The notes below the pieces were generated by a model that saw only the letters and a list, made by a program, of their open reading frames with translations, had not been told where the DNA came from and ran no database searches. From contig NZ_JAGGPB010000011.1 of the NCBI RefSeq assembly GCF_018614055.1, positions 1-55,116 of the forward strand: a DNA stretch of 55,116 nt, written 5' to 3'. This document shows positions 1 through 8,128 of the stretch, piece by piece. How positions within the stretch are numbered: position 1 is the stretch's first letter; each line of letters begins with the position of its first letter. This DNA comes from Streptomyces sp. ISL-98 (GTDB taxonomy: Bacteria > Actinomycetota > Actinomycetes > Streptomycetales > Streptomycetaceae). The translations under genes and the position numbers were made by a program.

Positions 1-191
1 CAGTTACGGGACAGCCCTTAGCTTGAGTGGGCAGAGAAGCCCGGAGGTGCCGTCCCAGGATCAAGCGCTTAGTCGAGTTACTGTCGCGTGCCACAGCCGT
101 GCCAGATTGCGCGATCACTCACGGTCAACGACGGCTTGGCGCAGTCGAGATGACCTGCCGCACTGAGAGGTTGCGAAAGCCCGTTCGAACT

Positions 192-262
192 GGGCGTTCC
201 CCGTGCTGATCACGTCCGCCCTTACAAGGCGGATGTCGGCGGTTCGAAACCGTCCGCGCCCC
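192..262 (+). tRNA. Partial or degenerate tRNA-Val(TAC), 3' half intact
   Basis: From the anticodon arm onward the sequence is a good tRNA. There is a 5-bp anticodon stem (CCGCC/GGCGG) with loop CTTACAA, so the anticodon is TAC. A variable region follows, then a T arm GGCGG-TTCGAAA-CCGTC and a 3' acceptor strand CGCGCCC. The 5' part is not normal. A GGGCG at the expected distance pairs with the acceptor strand, but the D arm is only CGTG-CTGAT-CACG, lacks the usual GG in the loop, and leaves a total of about 70 nt. It could be a decayed tRNA gene. More likely it is the 3' fragment that an integrative element leaves at one end after inserting into a tRNA gene. A functional valine tRNA is doubtful. 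Confidence 0.5.
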
Positions 263-302
263 GAAGCAAGTCGCCCCTCAGCCGATCAAGGCTGAGGGGC
301 TT
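261..302 (+). terminator. Terminator hairpin after the tRNA-like fragment
   Basis: GCCCCTCAGCC and GGCTGAGGGGC form a perfect 11-bp stem around a 6-nt loop (GATCAA). Outer bases CCGAAGC/GCTTCGG can extend it across a small internal loop. It directly follows the tRNA 3' end, which is the usual place for a tRNA terminator. Confidence 0.7.
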
Positions 303-429
303 CGGGTATCCCAACTCACATCAACAGCAGCAGTCATTCAGGGCCGGGCCGTCTGTGGTCCGTCCGAGGCCAGCCGACAACGGCCAACAACGACCAATGA
401 CGACCGCCGGACCGCAGGTCAGAGGCCCG

Positions 430-1665
430 TCAGGCGCCGGCGACCGAGGCCAGGTACGCGTTCGTCTTCTCCGGGTCGTAGAAGAAGTTCTCGAAGTCCG
501 CCGGGTCGTTGAAGCCGTTGGCGAAGCGGTCGGCCACCGGCTGGAGGCCGCCCGCCGCGCCGATCAGGTTCAGGACGTGCTCCGGGGGGACGCCGAGCAT
601 CGCGTTCGTCCACTTGGTGACGTGCTGGGCCGTGTCCCAGTAGCGGTCGAACGTGGACTGCATCCACTCCTCGTCGAACGGCTTGTCGCCGTGCGAGGTG
701 ATCGAGGAGAGGTACGAAGCCGCGCACTTGGACGCCGAGTTGGAGCCCTGCCCCGTGATCGGGTCGTTCGCCACGACCACGTCTGCCACGCCCAGCACCA
801 GGCCGCCGCCGGGCAGGCGGCCGATCGGGTTGCGGACCGTGGGGGCGTACCGGCCCGCCAGCGTCGCGTTCGCGTCGGTCAGTTCGACCTTCGTCGCGCG
901 GGCGTACTCCCACGGCAGGAACTTCTCCATCAGCTCCAGCGTGAGCGCGAGGTGCTCCGACGGGTCCTTGATGCCCTTGAACGCGTCGACCGGGCCGCCC
1001 GGGACACCCTCCCAGAAGAGGATGTCCGCGCGGCCGGAGGTGGTGAGGGTGGGCATCACGAAGAGCTCGCCGACGCCCGGCACCAGGTTGCAGCGGACCG
1101 CGTCGTACTCCGGGTGCTCGGGGCGCGGGCCGAGACCGTGGACGTACGCCACGGCGAGCGCGCGCTGCGGGGCGTCGTACGGGGAGCGGGACGCGTCGCG
1201 GCCGAACATGGAGACCAGTTCGCCCTTGCCCGCCGACACCATGACCAGGTCGTACGTACGGGAGAAGTAGTCCAGGTCGGAGACTGCCGCGCCGTGGATG
1301 ACGAGCTGGCCGCCGCGCTGCGCGAAGGTCTCCATCCAGCCGGCCATCTTCACGCGCTGGTCGACGGACTGGGCGTAACCGTCCAGCTTGCCGACCCAGT
1401 CGACGGCGCGGGAGGAGTCCGGGGCGGCGACCGAGACGCCGAGGCCCTCGATCTTCGGGGCCTGCGTCTCCCAGAAGTTGATCTGGAGGTCGCGCTCGTG
1501 CTGGAGCGCGGTGTGGAACATGCACTGCGTCGACATGACCCGGCCGGACCGGATCTCGTCCGCCGTGCGGTTGGACATCAGGGTGACCTCGAACCCGCGG
1601 GACTGGAGTCCGAGGGCGAGCTGGAGGCCGGACTGGCCGGCTCCGACTATGAGTATCTTCCGCAT
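430..1665 (-). CDS. StyA-like FAD-dependent monooxygenase (conservon partner)
   Basis: A 411-residue flavoprotein of the styrene monooxygenase StyA / group E type. It opens with a Rossmann FAD motif, ILIVGAGQSGLQLALGL, at about residues 4-20, and near residue 300 has the late FAD-contact region DPITGQGSNSASKCA. Family members use FADH2 delivered by a separate reductase to epoxidise or hydroxylate small substrates; no reductase gene is adjacent and the substrate is unknown. The ATG chosen has GGAG at a good distance; a further in-frame ATG 14 codons upstream lacks this support. It is the last gene of the conservon, 22 bp after cvnD, so it is probably co-transcribed with the sensor and GTPase genes. 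Several conservons carry an oxidoreductase, often a P450, at this position. Confidence 0.85.
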   Translation of the reverse strand: MRKILIVGAGQSGLQLALGLQSRGFEVTLMSNRTADEIRSGRVMSTQCMFHTALQHERDLQINFWETQAPKIEGLGVSVAAPDSSRAVDWVGKLDGYAQSVDQRVKMAGWMETFAQRGGQLVIHGAAVSDLDYFSRTYDLVMVSAGKGELVSMFGRDASRSPYDAPQRALAVAYVHGLGPRPEHPEYDAVRCNLVPGVGELFVMPTLTTSGRADILFWEGVPGGPVDAFKGIKDPSEHLALTLELMEKFLPWEYARATKVELTDANATLAGRYAPTVRNPIGRLPGGGLVLGVADVVVANDPITGQGSNSASKCAASYLSSITSHGDKPFDEEWMQSTFDRYWDTAQHVTKWTNAMLGVPPEHVLNLIGAAGGLQPVADRFANGFNDPADFENFFYDPEKTNAYLASVAGA

Positions 1666-1687
1666 GACGGGGTTCTCCGTTGAGTAG

Positions 1688-2368
1688 CTATTCGGGGGTG
1701 ACTTCAAGCGCGTGGCCGACCAGGGCGAGCAGCGACTCGACCACCTTGATCCGGTTGCGCGCGTCCATGATCACGACCGGTACGTGCGACGGCACCGTCA
1801 GGGCTTCCCTGACGTCCTCGGCCTCGTACGCCGGCGTGCCCTCGAAGTGGTTCACGGCGACGATGTACGGCAGGCCGCAGCTCTCGAAATAGTCGAGGGC
1901 CGGGAAGCAGTCGGACAGGCGGCGCGTATCGGCCATGACGATCGCGCCGATCGCGCCGCGCACCAGGTCGTCCCACATGAACCAGAAGCGCTGCTGGCCC
2001 GGTGTCCCGAACACGTACAGCACGAGGTCGTCGTCGAGGGTGACGCGGCCGAAGTCCATCGCGACGGTCGTCGTGACCTTGTCCGGCGTCGCGGTGAGAT
2101 CGTCCGTCTCCTCGCTGGCGGTGGTCATCAGCGCCTCGGTCTGGAGCGGCGTGATCTCGGAGACCGACCCGACGAAGGTCGTCTTGCCTACGCCGAAGCC
2201 GCCCGCGACCACGATTTTGGTGGCGATCGGGGCTCGGGTGCGGTCGGTCTGCCAGGCCTGGGCGCCTTCGTCGGCGTGGGGCGGGAGGGGCTGCGTCGGG
2301 ATCAGCGGTGTGTGCCCGGCGTGGGCATGGAAGGTCTGGGTCCCGGTCTCAGAGACGACGGAGTCCAC
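1688..2368 (-). CDS. cvnD: Conservon GTPase CvnD
   Basis: A 226-residue Ras-like small GTPase of the conservon (MglA-related) type. The P-loop is GGFGVGKTT near residue 56, the switch/G3 region reads GTPGQQRF, and the G4 position reads VAVNHFEG rather than canonical NKxD, as is usual in this family. About 45 unstructured residues precede the G domain. In conservons this GTPase is thought to work with the roadblock protein CvnB at a membrane sensor complex that resembles a eukaryotic G-protein-coupled system. The start overlaps the end of cvnC by 20 bp, so translation is probably coupled. Which signal this copy handles cannot be read from the sequence. Confidence 0.93.
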   Translation of the reverse strand: MDSVVSETGTQTFHAHAGHTPLIPTQPLPPHADEGAQAWQTDRTRAPIATKIVVAGGFGVGKTTFVGSVSEITPLQTEALMTTASEETDDLTATPDKVTTTVAMDFGRVTLDDDLVLYVFGTPGQQRFWFMWDDLVRGAIGAIVMADTRRLSDCFPALDYFESCGLPYIVAVNHFEGTPAYEAEDVREALTVPSHVPVVIMDARNRIKVVESLLALVGHALEVTPE

Positions 2369-2750
2369 TCAGCACCCTTTCGAGCAGCGCGCGGTTCGGC
2401 TGGCCGGGGGCGTGCCCGGTCCCGTACACACGGATCTTTCCCTGGTCGGCCAAATCGCTGAGCAGCACGCGGACAACACCGAGCGGCATCTTCAGCAGGG
2501 CGGAGATCTCCGCGACCGTACGCATCCGGCGGCACAGCTCGACGATCGCCCGCATCTCCGGCATGACGCGCGTCTGGAGCCCGCCGTTCGTCAGCTCACG
2601 CCGCTCCCCGGGCGCTTCGAGCGCTGCCACGAAGGTCTCGACGAGCAGGACGTGCGTGAAGCGGGTGCGGCCGCCGGTGAGCGAGTACGGGCGTACGCGG
2701 GCGGGCCTGCGGCCGTCACCCCTTACCGGAAGTTTGGGGGACGGCGTCAC
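2349..2750 (-). CDS. cvnC: Conservon DUF742 protein CvnC
   Basis: A 133-residue DUF742 protein. A basic N-terminal stretch leads into the conserved segment VRPYSLTGGRTR, followed by a winged-helix-like part (TVAEISALLKMPLGVVRVLLSDLADQG) and the ending PNRALLERVLSGLRRL. It is the third component of a conservon; its biochemical role is not firmly established, although the fold suggests nucleic-acid or protein binding. Its ATG overlaps the cvnB stop as ATGA, and its 3' end overlaps cvnD. Confidence 0.92.
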   Translation of the reverse strand: MTPSPKLPVRGDGRRPARVRPYSLTGGRTRFTHVLLVETFVAALEAPGERRELTNGGLQTRVMPEMRAIVELCRRMRTVAEISALLKMPLGVVRVLLSDLADQGKIRVYGTGHAPGQPNRALLERVLSGLRRL

Positions 2751-3229
2751 AGGGCGCTCTCCATCGATTTGCGCAGCTCGCTGCGGAGTTCGGGGGTGAG
2801 GACGTGGCCGGCGCGGCCCACGAAGAGCGCCATGTGGTACGCCACGACGCTCATGTCGCAGTCGGGGGCCCCGTGCACGCCGAGCAGCGAACCGTCGCTG
2901 ATCGACATGACAAAGACGCTGCCTTCCTCCATCGCGATCATCGTCTGCTTGACGCTCCCGCTGTCCATCAGCTTCGCGGCACCCTGCGTGAGGCTGGCGA
3001 GGCCCGAGACGATGGTGGCCAGGTCGGCGCTCGAACCTTTTGGGCCGTCCTGGCGGCGGGCCGGGGCGGGACCGACGTTGCGCTCGGGGTCGGAGGACAG
3101 GAGGAGCAGCCCGTCGGAGGACACGACGGCGACCGACTGGAGCCCCGGCACCTCCTCGACCAGATTGCTCAACAGCCAGTGGAGATTACGGGCTTCGCTA
3201 CTCAGCCCGAATGTGCTCGACGCAGTCAA
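2747..3229 (-). CDS. cvnB: Roadblock/LC7 protein CvnB
   Basis: A 160-residue roadblock/LC7-domain protein. Its core (NLHWLLSNLVEEVPGLQSVAVVSSDGLLL at the N-terminus, then SVKQTMIAMEEGSVFVMSISDGSLLGV) has the strand-helix pattern of MglB-like proteins, which act as partners or GAPs for small GTPases. It sits between the sensor kinase and the GTPase genes and is joined to cvnA and cvnC by ATGA overlaps. The residues around ERNVGPAPARRQDGPKG form a flexible loop. Confidence 0.93.
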   Translation of the reverse strand: MTASSTFGLSSEARNLHWLLSNLVEEVPGLQSVAVVSSDGLLLLSSDPERNVGPAPARRQDGPKGSSADLATIVSGLASLTQGAAKLMDSGSVKQTMIAMEEGSVFVMSISDGSLLGVHGAPDCDMSVVAYHMALFVGRAGHVLTPELRSELRKSMESAL

Positions 3230-6200
3230 CTGCGTTCCTCCTCAACGGTGTCCCCCTCGGTATCGGTACGGTCCCCGTTGGATGAGATCTCTGCTTCGAC
3301 GTCACGCCTCCCGTCCTTCGCGCCCTGGTGGAAGCCTCCGAGGCGGCGGCGCAAGGCATCGGCGTCGACGCTGCGGGTGCGCTCCGCGGGCCTCTCGGGG
3401 CCGGACTTGACCACGTGGGGGGTCCGCTTGGGCAGCCCCTTGTCGGTGATTGGCTCGACGGGAGCGGGTGCGGGTGCGGTCGCGGGCGCGGAATCGTCGG
3501 TACCGGTGAGCCCGGCTGCGCCGACGGCCACGTGCTCCGCCCTCGGCTCCGGCTGCGGCTCCGAGGGCACGGCCTCGGAGGCCTGCCGCGGCAGCCGCAT
3601 TGTGCGGGTCGGCTCGTCGACCGGGGCCTCGGTGTCCGGATCGCCGTCGTCGGTGCGCTCGTGCGTATCGGGCCCGATGGCGTACGGACGGGCAACCGGC
3701 CCGCCGCCCAGGCCCACGGACTTGCCCCCAGCGAGCGGCTCGCGCTGCGACGGCAGCACGGGTCCGGGCTCCGGCTGCGGGGGCAGCTCCGACCCCGACT
3801 CCGGCTGCGGGTCGGCGTCAGCCAACGTCTCGGGCTGCGACTCCGGCTCGCGCTCGTCTTCGGGAGTGGACCCGGCCTCAGCCGACGGCTCGTACGCAGC
3901 AGCAGACTCGGAGTCGGCCAAGAGCTCGGTGTCGGGCTGCGGCTCGACCTCAGCGAACAGCTCTTGCCCAGGCCCGGCCAACGACTCATGCTCGGCCGCG
4001 AGCTCGGACGCGGCCAACGATTCAGGGTCAGGCTGCGACTCGGGCTCCCGCTCGGCCTCGGCCGGGAGCTCGGACGCGCCCAACAGCTCGGGGTCGGGCT
4101 GCGGCTCGCGCTCGGCTTCGGGCTCCAGCGCTGCCTCAGCGGACAGCTCCGGGTCGGCCTCGGCCAACGGCTCCGGCTCTCGCGTCGGCTCCTTGTCCTG
4201 CTCCTGCTCGGGCTCCGCCTTCGCCGCCTTCTCGCGGATCGTGCGCTCGGCCGCCGCCACCAGCGGGTCCTTCAGTGGGTCGGCGGCCAGCGGGCCGTCC
4301 GGCTGGTCCTTCTGCAGGTCGGCCTGCGGGGCGGGGGCCTCCAGCTGGTCCTTCTGCGGGTCGGCCTCCGCGTCCTGCTGCTGGTCCTTCTGCGCGTCCT
4401 TCTCCGGCACTTCGAGCGCCGAACGCCCCGGCAGCGCATTCGAGTTCGCCTCGGCCACCGAACCCGGCAGGTTCAGCGTGGGGGCGTCCCCGGCTACCGT
4501 CACCGCGGGCGGGACGGCCGCGGGTGGTGACGAGGGGAGCAGTGCGTCGGGCAGTACGACGACCGCGGCGATCCCGCCGCCCTTCTGCTCGCGCAGTTGC
4601 ACGCGTACGCCGTGGCGCGCGGCCAGCAGTGCGGCCACGTGGAGGCCGATGCCGCCGTCGATGCCGTCGCCCGGTTCGTACGCAGCAGGCTCGGCGAGGC
4701 GCGCGTTCAGCTCCGTGAGCCGCTCGGCCGCCATGCCGATGCCCTCGTCCTGTACGGAGAGCATGACCTCGCCGCTTTCGAGGAGCCAGCCGGAGAGTTC
4801 GACCTTGGCGTCCGGCGGCGAGAACGACGTCGCGTTCTCCAGGAGTTCCGCGAGCAGGTGGCTGAGGTCGTTGGCGGCGAAGCCCGCGACCTGGGTGTGC
4901 GGCGGCAGGGACTGGATGACCACCCGCTCGTACCGCTCGATCTCGCTGACGGCGGCGCGCAGTACGTCGACGAGCGGCACAGGACCCTGCTGCCCGTGAC
5001 CGTGCGCGTGCGCGTGCCCGTGATCCGTACCGGCCAGGACCAGCAGGTTCTCGCCGTGGCGGCGCATGACGGTCGCCATGTGGTCGAGCTTGAAGAGCGT
5101 CGCGAGGCGCTCGGGGTCCTGCTCGCGCTCCTCCAGGCTCTCGATGACGCCGAGCTGGCGGTCGACGACGCCGAGCGTGCGCAGCGAGAGGTTGACGAAG
5201 GTGGAGTGGATGGTGTGCCGCATGCGTTCCAGTTGTGCGGCGGCCTCGGCGACCTGCTCCTGGAGTTCGGCGCGCTGGGTGGCGAGGGTCTCGCGCTGGC
5301 CGATCAGGTGCGTACGGTCTCCGGCGAACTTCTCCGCGCGTGCGCCGACCTCGGCCAGCCTGCCGTGCAGGGTGTTGAGGGAGCGTACGACCTGGGCGAA
5401 TTCGTCGTTGCGGCCGGTGAAGCGGACGGGCTCGGCCGCCTCCGCGTCGTCGGACTCCGGCTCGGCGGCCAGGCGCGCGGCCCCGATCCGCAGCACGGCC
5501 AGCGGCTGGGTGAGCGTACGGGCGACGCCCGTGCTGACGCCGACGGCGAACAGGAAGCAGGCGCCGGCCAGCGCGATCCGGATTTCCAGCGCGGTGACAT
5601 CGTCGTCGCGCAGCTGCGCGAGCCGCTCGGCCTGCACCGCGCCGAGCGCCGACTCGGCGCCGCGCATCAGTTCGATACGGGCCGAGAACGCGGCCTCGGC
5701 CTTCGCCGGGTCGGTCTTGCCCTCAGCCTCGGAAAGCGTGGGCTGGTCGGTGAGGCGCGTGAGGAACTGCTCGGCGGTCTTGACGTCGGGCCCGGTGACG
5801 GTGGTCTTGAAGTTCTCGCGTACGCGCGAGCCCGCGACTTGGTCGAAGTCCGCGAGGGCGGCGAGTTCGCGTACCCGCGACTGCTGGGCGGCGGCGGTCA
5901 GGGCGTTGCGGGTACGGGCGCTCTCGGAGTCCGGGTCCTCTTCGGCGGGGACGAGGAGCCCGGTTACGGGGTCGATGCGGCTGCCGGTGTTCTCACGGGG
6001 CACCGACAGCGCGGCGACCAGCAGGCCACGGGTGGCGGCGGCCTGCTCGGTCGCCTTGCCGAGCGCGCCGGGGGAGCGCAGCGAGATGGGGGTCCCCCCG
6101 GACGAAGTCTGGGGGAGGGTGGCGTCGGCGGCGCGCGGGGGTGTCTTGTCGGCGAGCTCGTCGGCGAGGTCCTGGAGCTTCTCGATCGCCTGGCTGTACG

Positions 6201-6702
6201 CCTTGTGGGCCTCCAGGGCGGTGCCCTTGCCGGTGAGGGCGGCCCTGCGGATGCCGGGGATCTTGGCCAGGTCGCGGCGCAGGCCGGCCGGGGCGGCGGC
6301 CTCGATCTCGTCCATCTGCCGGTCGACGCGGGCACTGCGGGCCTCGGAGAGCCCCTTGCCGCCTTCGGCGCCGCCCGTGTCCGTGCCCGTGTCCGTGCTG
6401 CCGCGTCCGGCCGCGATGTACGCGGTGACGTCGTCGCGTTCGTCGGCGAGGGAGTGGGCGAGGGTGACGGCCTGCCGGTTCAGCTCGGCGAGGGTGACCA
6501 GACGCTGGGATTCGGACAGTTCCGAGGAGGCGCTGATGATGGCGGGGGCACCGGCGGCGAGGACAACGACGCCGACGACGGCCACGCCGGCGACCAGCCG
6601 GCTGCGTACCCGTACGGTGCGTTCGGTCCGCTCGCCATTCTCGCCATTACCGCTGTTACCGCTACCGCCCCGAGGCCGCTTTTTCTGCACCGGTGCTCGC
6701 AT
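3226..6702 (-). CDS. cvnA: Conservon sensor histidine-kinase-like protein CvnA
   Basis: A large membrane sensor of 1158 residues. A basic cytosolic N-terminus is followed by a first membrane helix (about 36-57), an extracellular helical sensor region (about 58-370), a second helix (about 371-393), a HAMP-like linker, a coiled-coil dimerisation segment and a HATPase_c fold (about 570-720). The fold contains an N-box-like LLAELLENATSFSPP and DEGIGM. The last 400 residues are low-complexity and rich in Glu, Pro and Ala, with many imperfect PEPLAEADPE-like copies, before a short basic and acidic end. It heads the conservon. The ATG has only a weak ribosome-binding site. A dispersed Streptomyces repeat lies inside the coding sequence at about residues 194-205. 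Confidence 0.92.
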   Translation of the reverse strand: MRAPVQKKRPRGGSGNSGNGENGERTERTVRVRSRLVAGVAVVGVVVLAAGAPAIISASSELSESQRLVTLAELNRQAVTLAHSLADERDDVTAYIAAGRGSTDTGTDTGGAEGGKGLSEARSARVDRQMDEIEAAAPAGLRRDLAKIPGIRRAALTGKGTALEAHKAYSQAIEKLQDLADELADKTPPRAADATLPQTSSGGTPISLRSPGALGKATEQAAATRGLLVAALSVPRENTGSRIDPVTGLLVPAEEDPDSESARTRNALTAAAQQSRVRELAALADFDQVAGSRVRENFKTTVTGPDVKTAEQFLTRLTDQPTLSEAEGKTDPAKAEAAFSARIELMRGAESALGAVQAERLAQLRDDDVTALEIRIALAGACFLFAVGVSTGVARTLTQPLAVLRIGAARLAAEPESDDAEAAEPVRFTGRNDEFAQVVRSLNTLHGRLAEVGARAEKFAGDRTHLIGQRETLATQRAELQEQVAEAAAQLERMRHTIHSTFVNLSLRTLGVVDRQLGVIESLEEREQDPERLATLFKLDHMATVMRRHGENLLVLAGTDHGHAHAHGHGQQGPVPLVDVLRAAVSEIERYERVVIQSLPPHTQVAGFAANDLSHLLAELLENATSFSPPDAKVELSGWLLESGEVMLSVQDEGIGMAAERLTELNARLAEPAAYEPGDGIDGGIGLHVAALLAARHGVRVQLREQKGGGIAAVVVLPDALLPSSPPAAVPPAVTVAGDAPTLNLPGSVAEANSNALPGRSALEVPEKDAQKDQQQDAEADPQKDQLEAPAPQADLQKDQPDGPLAADPLKDPLVAAAERTIREKAAKAEPEQEQDKEPTREPEPLAEADPELSAEAALEPEAEREPQPDPELLGASELPAEAEREPESQPDPESLAASELAAEHESLAGPGQELFAEVEPQPDTELLADSESAAAYEPSAEAGSTPEDEREPESQPETLADADPQPESGSELPPQPEPGPVLPSQREPLAGGKSVGLGGGPVARPYAIGPDTHERTDDGDPDTEAPVDEPTRTMRLPRQASEAVPSEPQPEPRAEHVAVGAAGLTGTDDSAPATAPAPAPVEPITDKGLPKRTPHVVKSGPERPAERTRSVDADALRRRLGGFHQGAKDGRRDVEAEISSNGDRTDTEGDTVEEERS
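6088..6119. repeat. Dispersed GGGGGTCCCCCC...TGGGGGAG repeat inside cvnA
   Basis: Reads GGGGGTCCCCCCGGACG then AAGTCTGGGGGAGGG. It shares its GGGGGTCCCCCC start and TGGGGGAG end with the copies in the intergenic regions near 21.9 kb and 44.4 kb. It is in frame and supplies TLPQTSSGGTPISLR to the extracellular region of CvnA. Confidence 0.6.
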
Positions 6703-7069
6703 TCTTGCTTGACTCGTCTGCCCATGTGGCCGAGGTGACGACTGGTCACACGAGAGAGCGCCCCCACCCCAGGAATGGCTTCAGACCATTCCAGTGCTTA
6801 TGGGAAGAAGACGCGCATCACCCAGGCCGCCACACGAACGAGTGAACATCACTCGGGAGTTGGCGAACAACTCCCGATCCGCCGCGTCTTGCGCGTGCGC
6901 GGAGTGCCGGTTGGAAGTTCAGCCCGGCCTTTGGCAAGATGCGCCCCCGCAGCTTCGCGGAGTGTCTCATTCCGCCCAAACAACCTGCAGCCACCTGCTG
7001 GTATGGGCCAACTGGTCGGCGCAGCGCCCCCACAGAGCCGGCCGGCGAGCCCATTCCCGGCCCTCAGGC
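6703..7069. other. Divergent intergenic region between cvnA and the PP2C-like gene
   Basis: About 370 bp with no convincing reading frame. Its composition is less biased than that of the flanking genes. It must hold the divergent promoters for the conservon and the phosphatase-like gene, but I see no clear -35/-10 pair and no clear operator. Confidence 0.5.
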
Positions 7070-7081
7070 ATGCTTGGCCGC

Positions 7082-7864
7082 ATGCGCTTCGAACTGGCCA
7101 CGGTCTCCGGTGATCCCGAACGCCCCAACGAGGACTGGGTGTCCGTCGCCCTGCCTGCCGCCGGCCAGGGCGGGACGCTGGTCCTGCTGGACGGCGTGAC
7201 GCCGCCCGCGGGCGACGACGGGTGTCTGCATTCGGTTCCGTGGTTCACCGCGCGGCTCGGCGGCACGTTGATCGAATTGTCCACTTCGAGGCGGGATTTG
7301 ACTCTGGAAGAGATCCTCGCGGAGTCCATTCGCCGCACCGCCGACGCCCACCGTACGACGTGTGACCTTTCTCACGTACGTACGCCTCAGGCGACGGTGG
7401 TTGTGGCGCGGTGGGGCGCGGAGGCGGTCGAACACCTGGTGCTCTCGGACTCGACGCTGCTCCTGGAGTCCCCGAGCGGCACGGTTCGCCCGATCCTGGA
7501 CACCCGCCTCGACCTGCTCCCCCGCGAGATCCTCTCCTCCCTGGCCGCGACCGACGCCCTGCGCAACAAGGAGGGCGGCTTCTTCACGGCAGCCGCCGAT
7601 CCGTCGGTGGCGACGCGGGCGGTGTCGGGGGTGACCCCGCGGGCAGAGGTACGGGCGCTGGCGGCGCTCAGCGACGGCGCGTCGCGGTGGGTCGACATGT
7701 TCGGCCGGGGCGACTGGGAGGACTGCGTGGGCGTACTGCGCAAGGAGAGCGCGCAGGCGCTGATCGACCGGGTGCGGGCGCTGGAGACGGACGAGGCGAC
7801 GGCTCCCCTGGTACGCCGCTGGAAGCGCCACGACGACGCGGCGGCGATTTACGCGGAGCTGTGA
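7082..7864 (+). CDS. PP2C-like protein phosphatase domain protein
   Basis: A 260-residue protein with the layout of actinobacterial PP2C-like phosphatases. It has an N-terminal GDPERPNEDW (metal-binding Asp of the NxDW type), LLDGVTPP (the DG pair of motif 2), a mid-protein VVARWGAEAVEHLVLSDS strand pair, and ALSDGASRWVD containing a later metal-binding Asp. Such enzymes dephosphorylate Ser/Thr phosphoproteins with Mn or Mg; the substrate is unknown. The chosen ATG gives the conserved MRFELATVSGD start. Another ATG four codons upstream is possible, and neither has a strong ribosome-binding site. It is divergent from the conservon and appears monocistronic. Confidence 0.8.
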   Translation: MRFELATVSGDPERPNEDWVSVALPAAGQGGTLVLLDGVTPPAGDDGCLHSVPWFTARLGGTLIELSTSRRDLTLEEILAESIRRTADAHRTTCDLSHVRTPQATVVVARWGAEAVEHLVLSDSTLLLESPSGTVRPILDTRLDLLPREILSSLAATDALRNKEGGFFTAAADPSVATRAVSGVTPRAEVRALAALSDGASRWVDMFGRGDWEDCVGVLRKESAQALIDRVRALETDEATAPLVRRWKRHDDAAAIYAEL

Positions 7865-7877
7865 GGCGCGTCCGCGT

Positions 7878-8118
7878 GGGTGAGCCCGGCCTGCTGGCTG
7901 AGCCCGTCCTCGTGGGTGAGCCCGGCCTCCTGGGTGAGCCAGCCCCTCGTGGGTGAGCCCGGCCTCCCGGGTGAGCCCGCCCTCGTGGCTGGACCCGGCC
8001 TCGTGGCTGGACCCGCACCTCATAACTGAGCCCGACCTCATAACTGGGCCGACCTCACAGCTGGCCCCACCTCATAGCTGGGCCCGACCTTGTAACGGGG
8101 CTCGAACTGGGCCCCCGC
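7878..8118. repeat. 18-bp minisatellite (about 13 degenerate units)
   Basis: Tandem units of about 18 bp start from GGGTGAGCCCGGCCTCCT and GGGTGAGCCCGCCCTCGT and drift to GGCTGGACCCGGCCTCGT, then to ACTGAGCCCGACCTCATA and GCTGGGCCCGACCTTGTA. Divergence rises steadily toward the right end. The array fills the gap between the convergent PP2C-like and marR genes. An 18-bp period keeps reading frames open on both strands, but no start site or codon bias supports translation. Confidence 0.8.
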
Positions 8119-8128
8119 CGCTCCCGCC

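Noticed and set aside
27..209. 60-codon frame at the left edge
   Set aside because: No ribosome-binding site, no homology, and it runs into the tRNA-like segment.
7064..8041. Minus-strand frame through the 18-bp minisatellite
   Set aside because: Codon pattern and motifs favour the PP2C-like gene on the other strand; repeats keep the frame open by period only.
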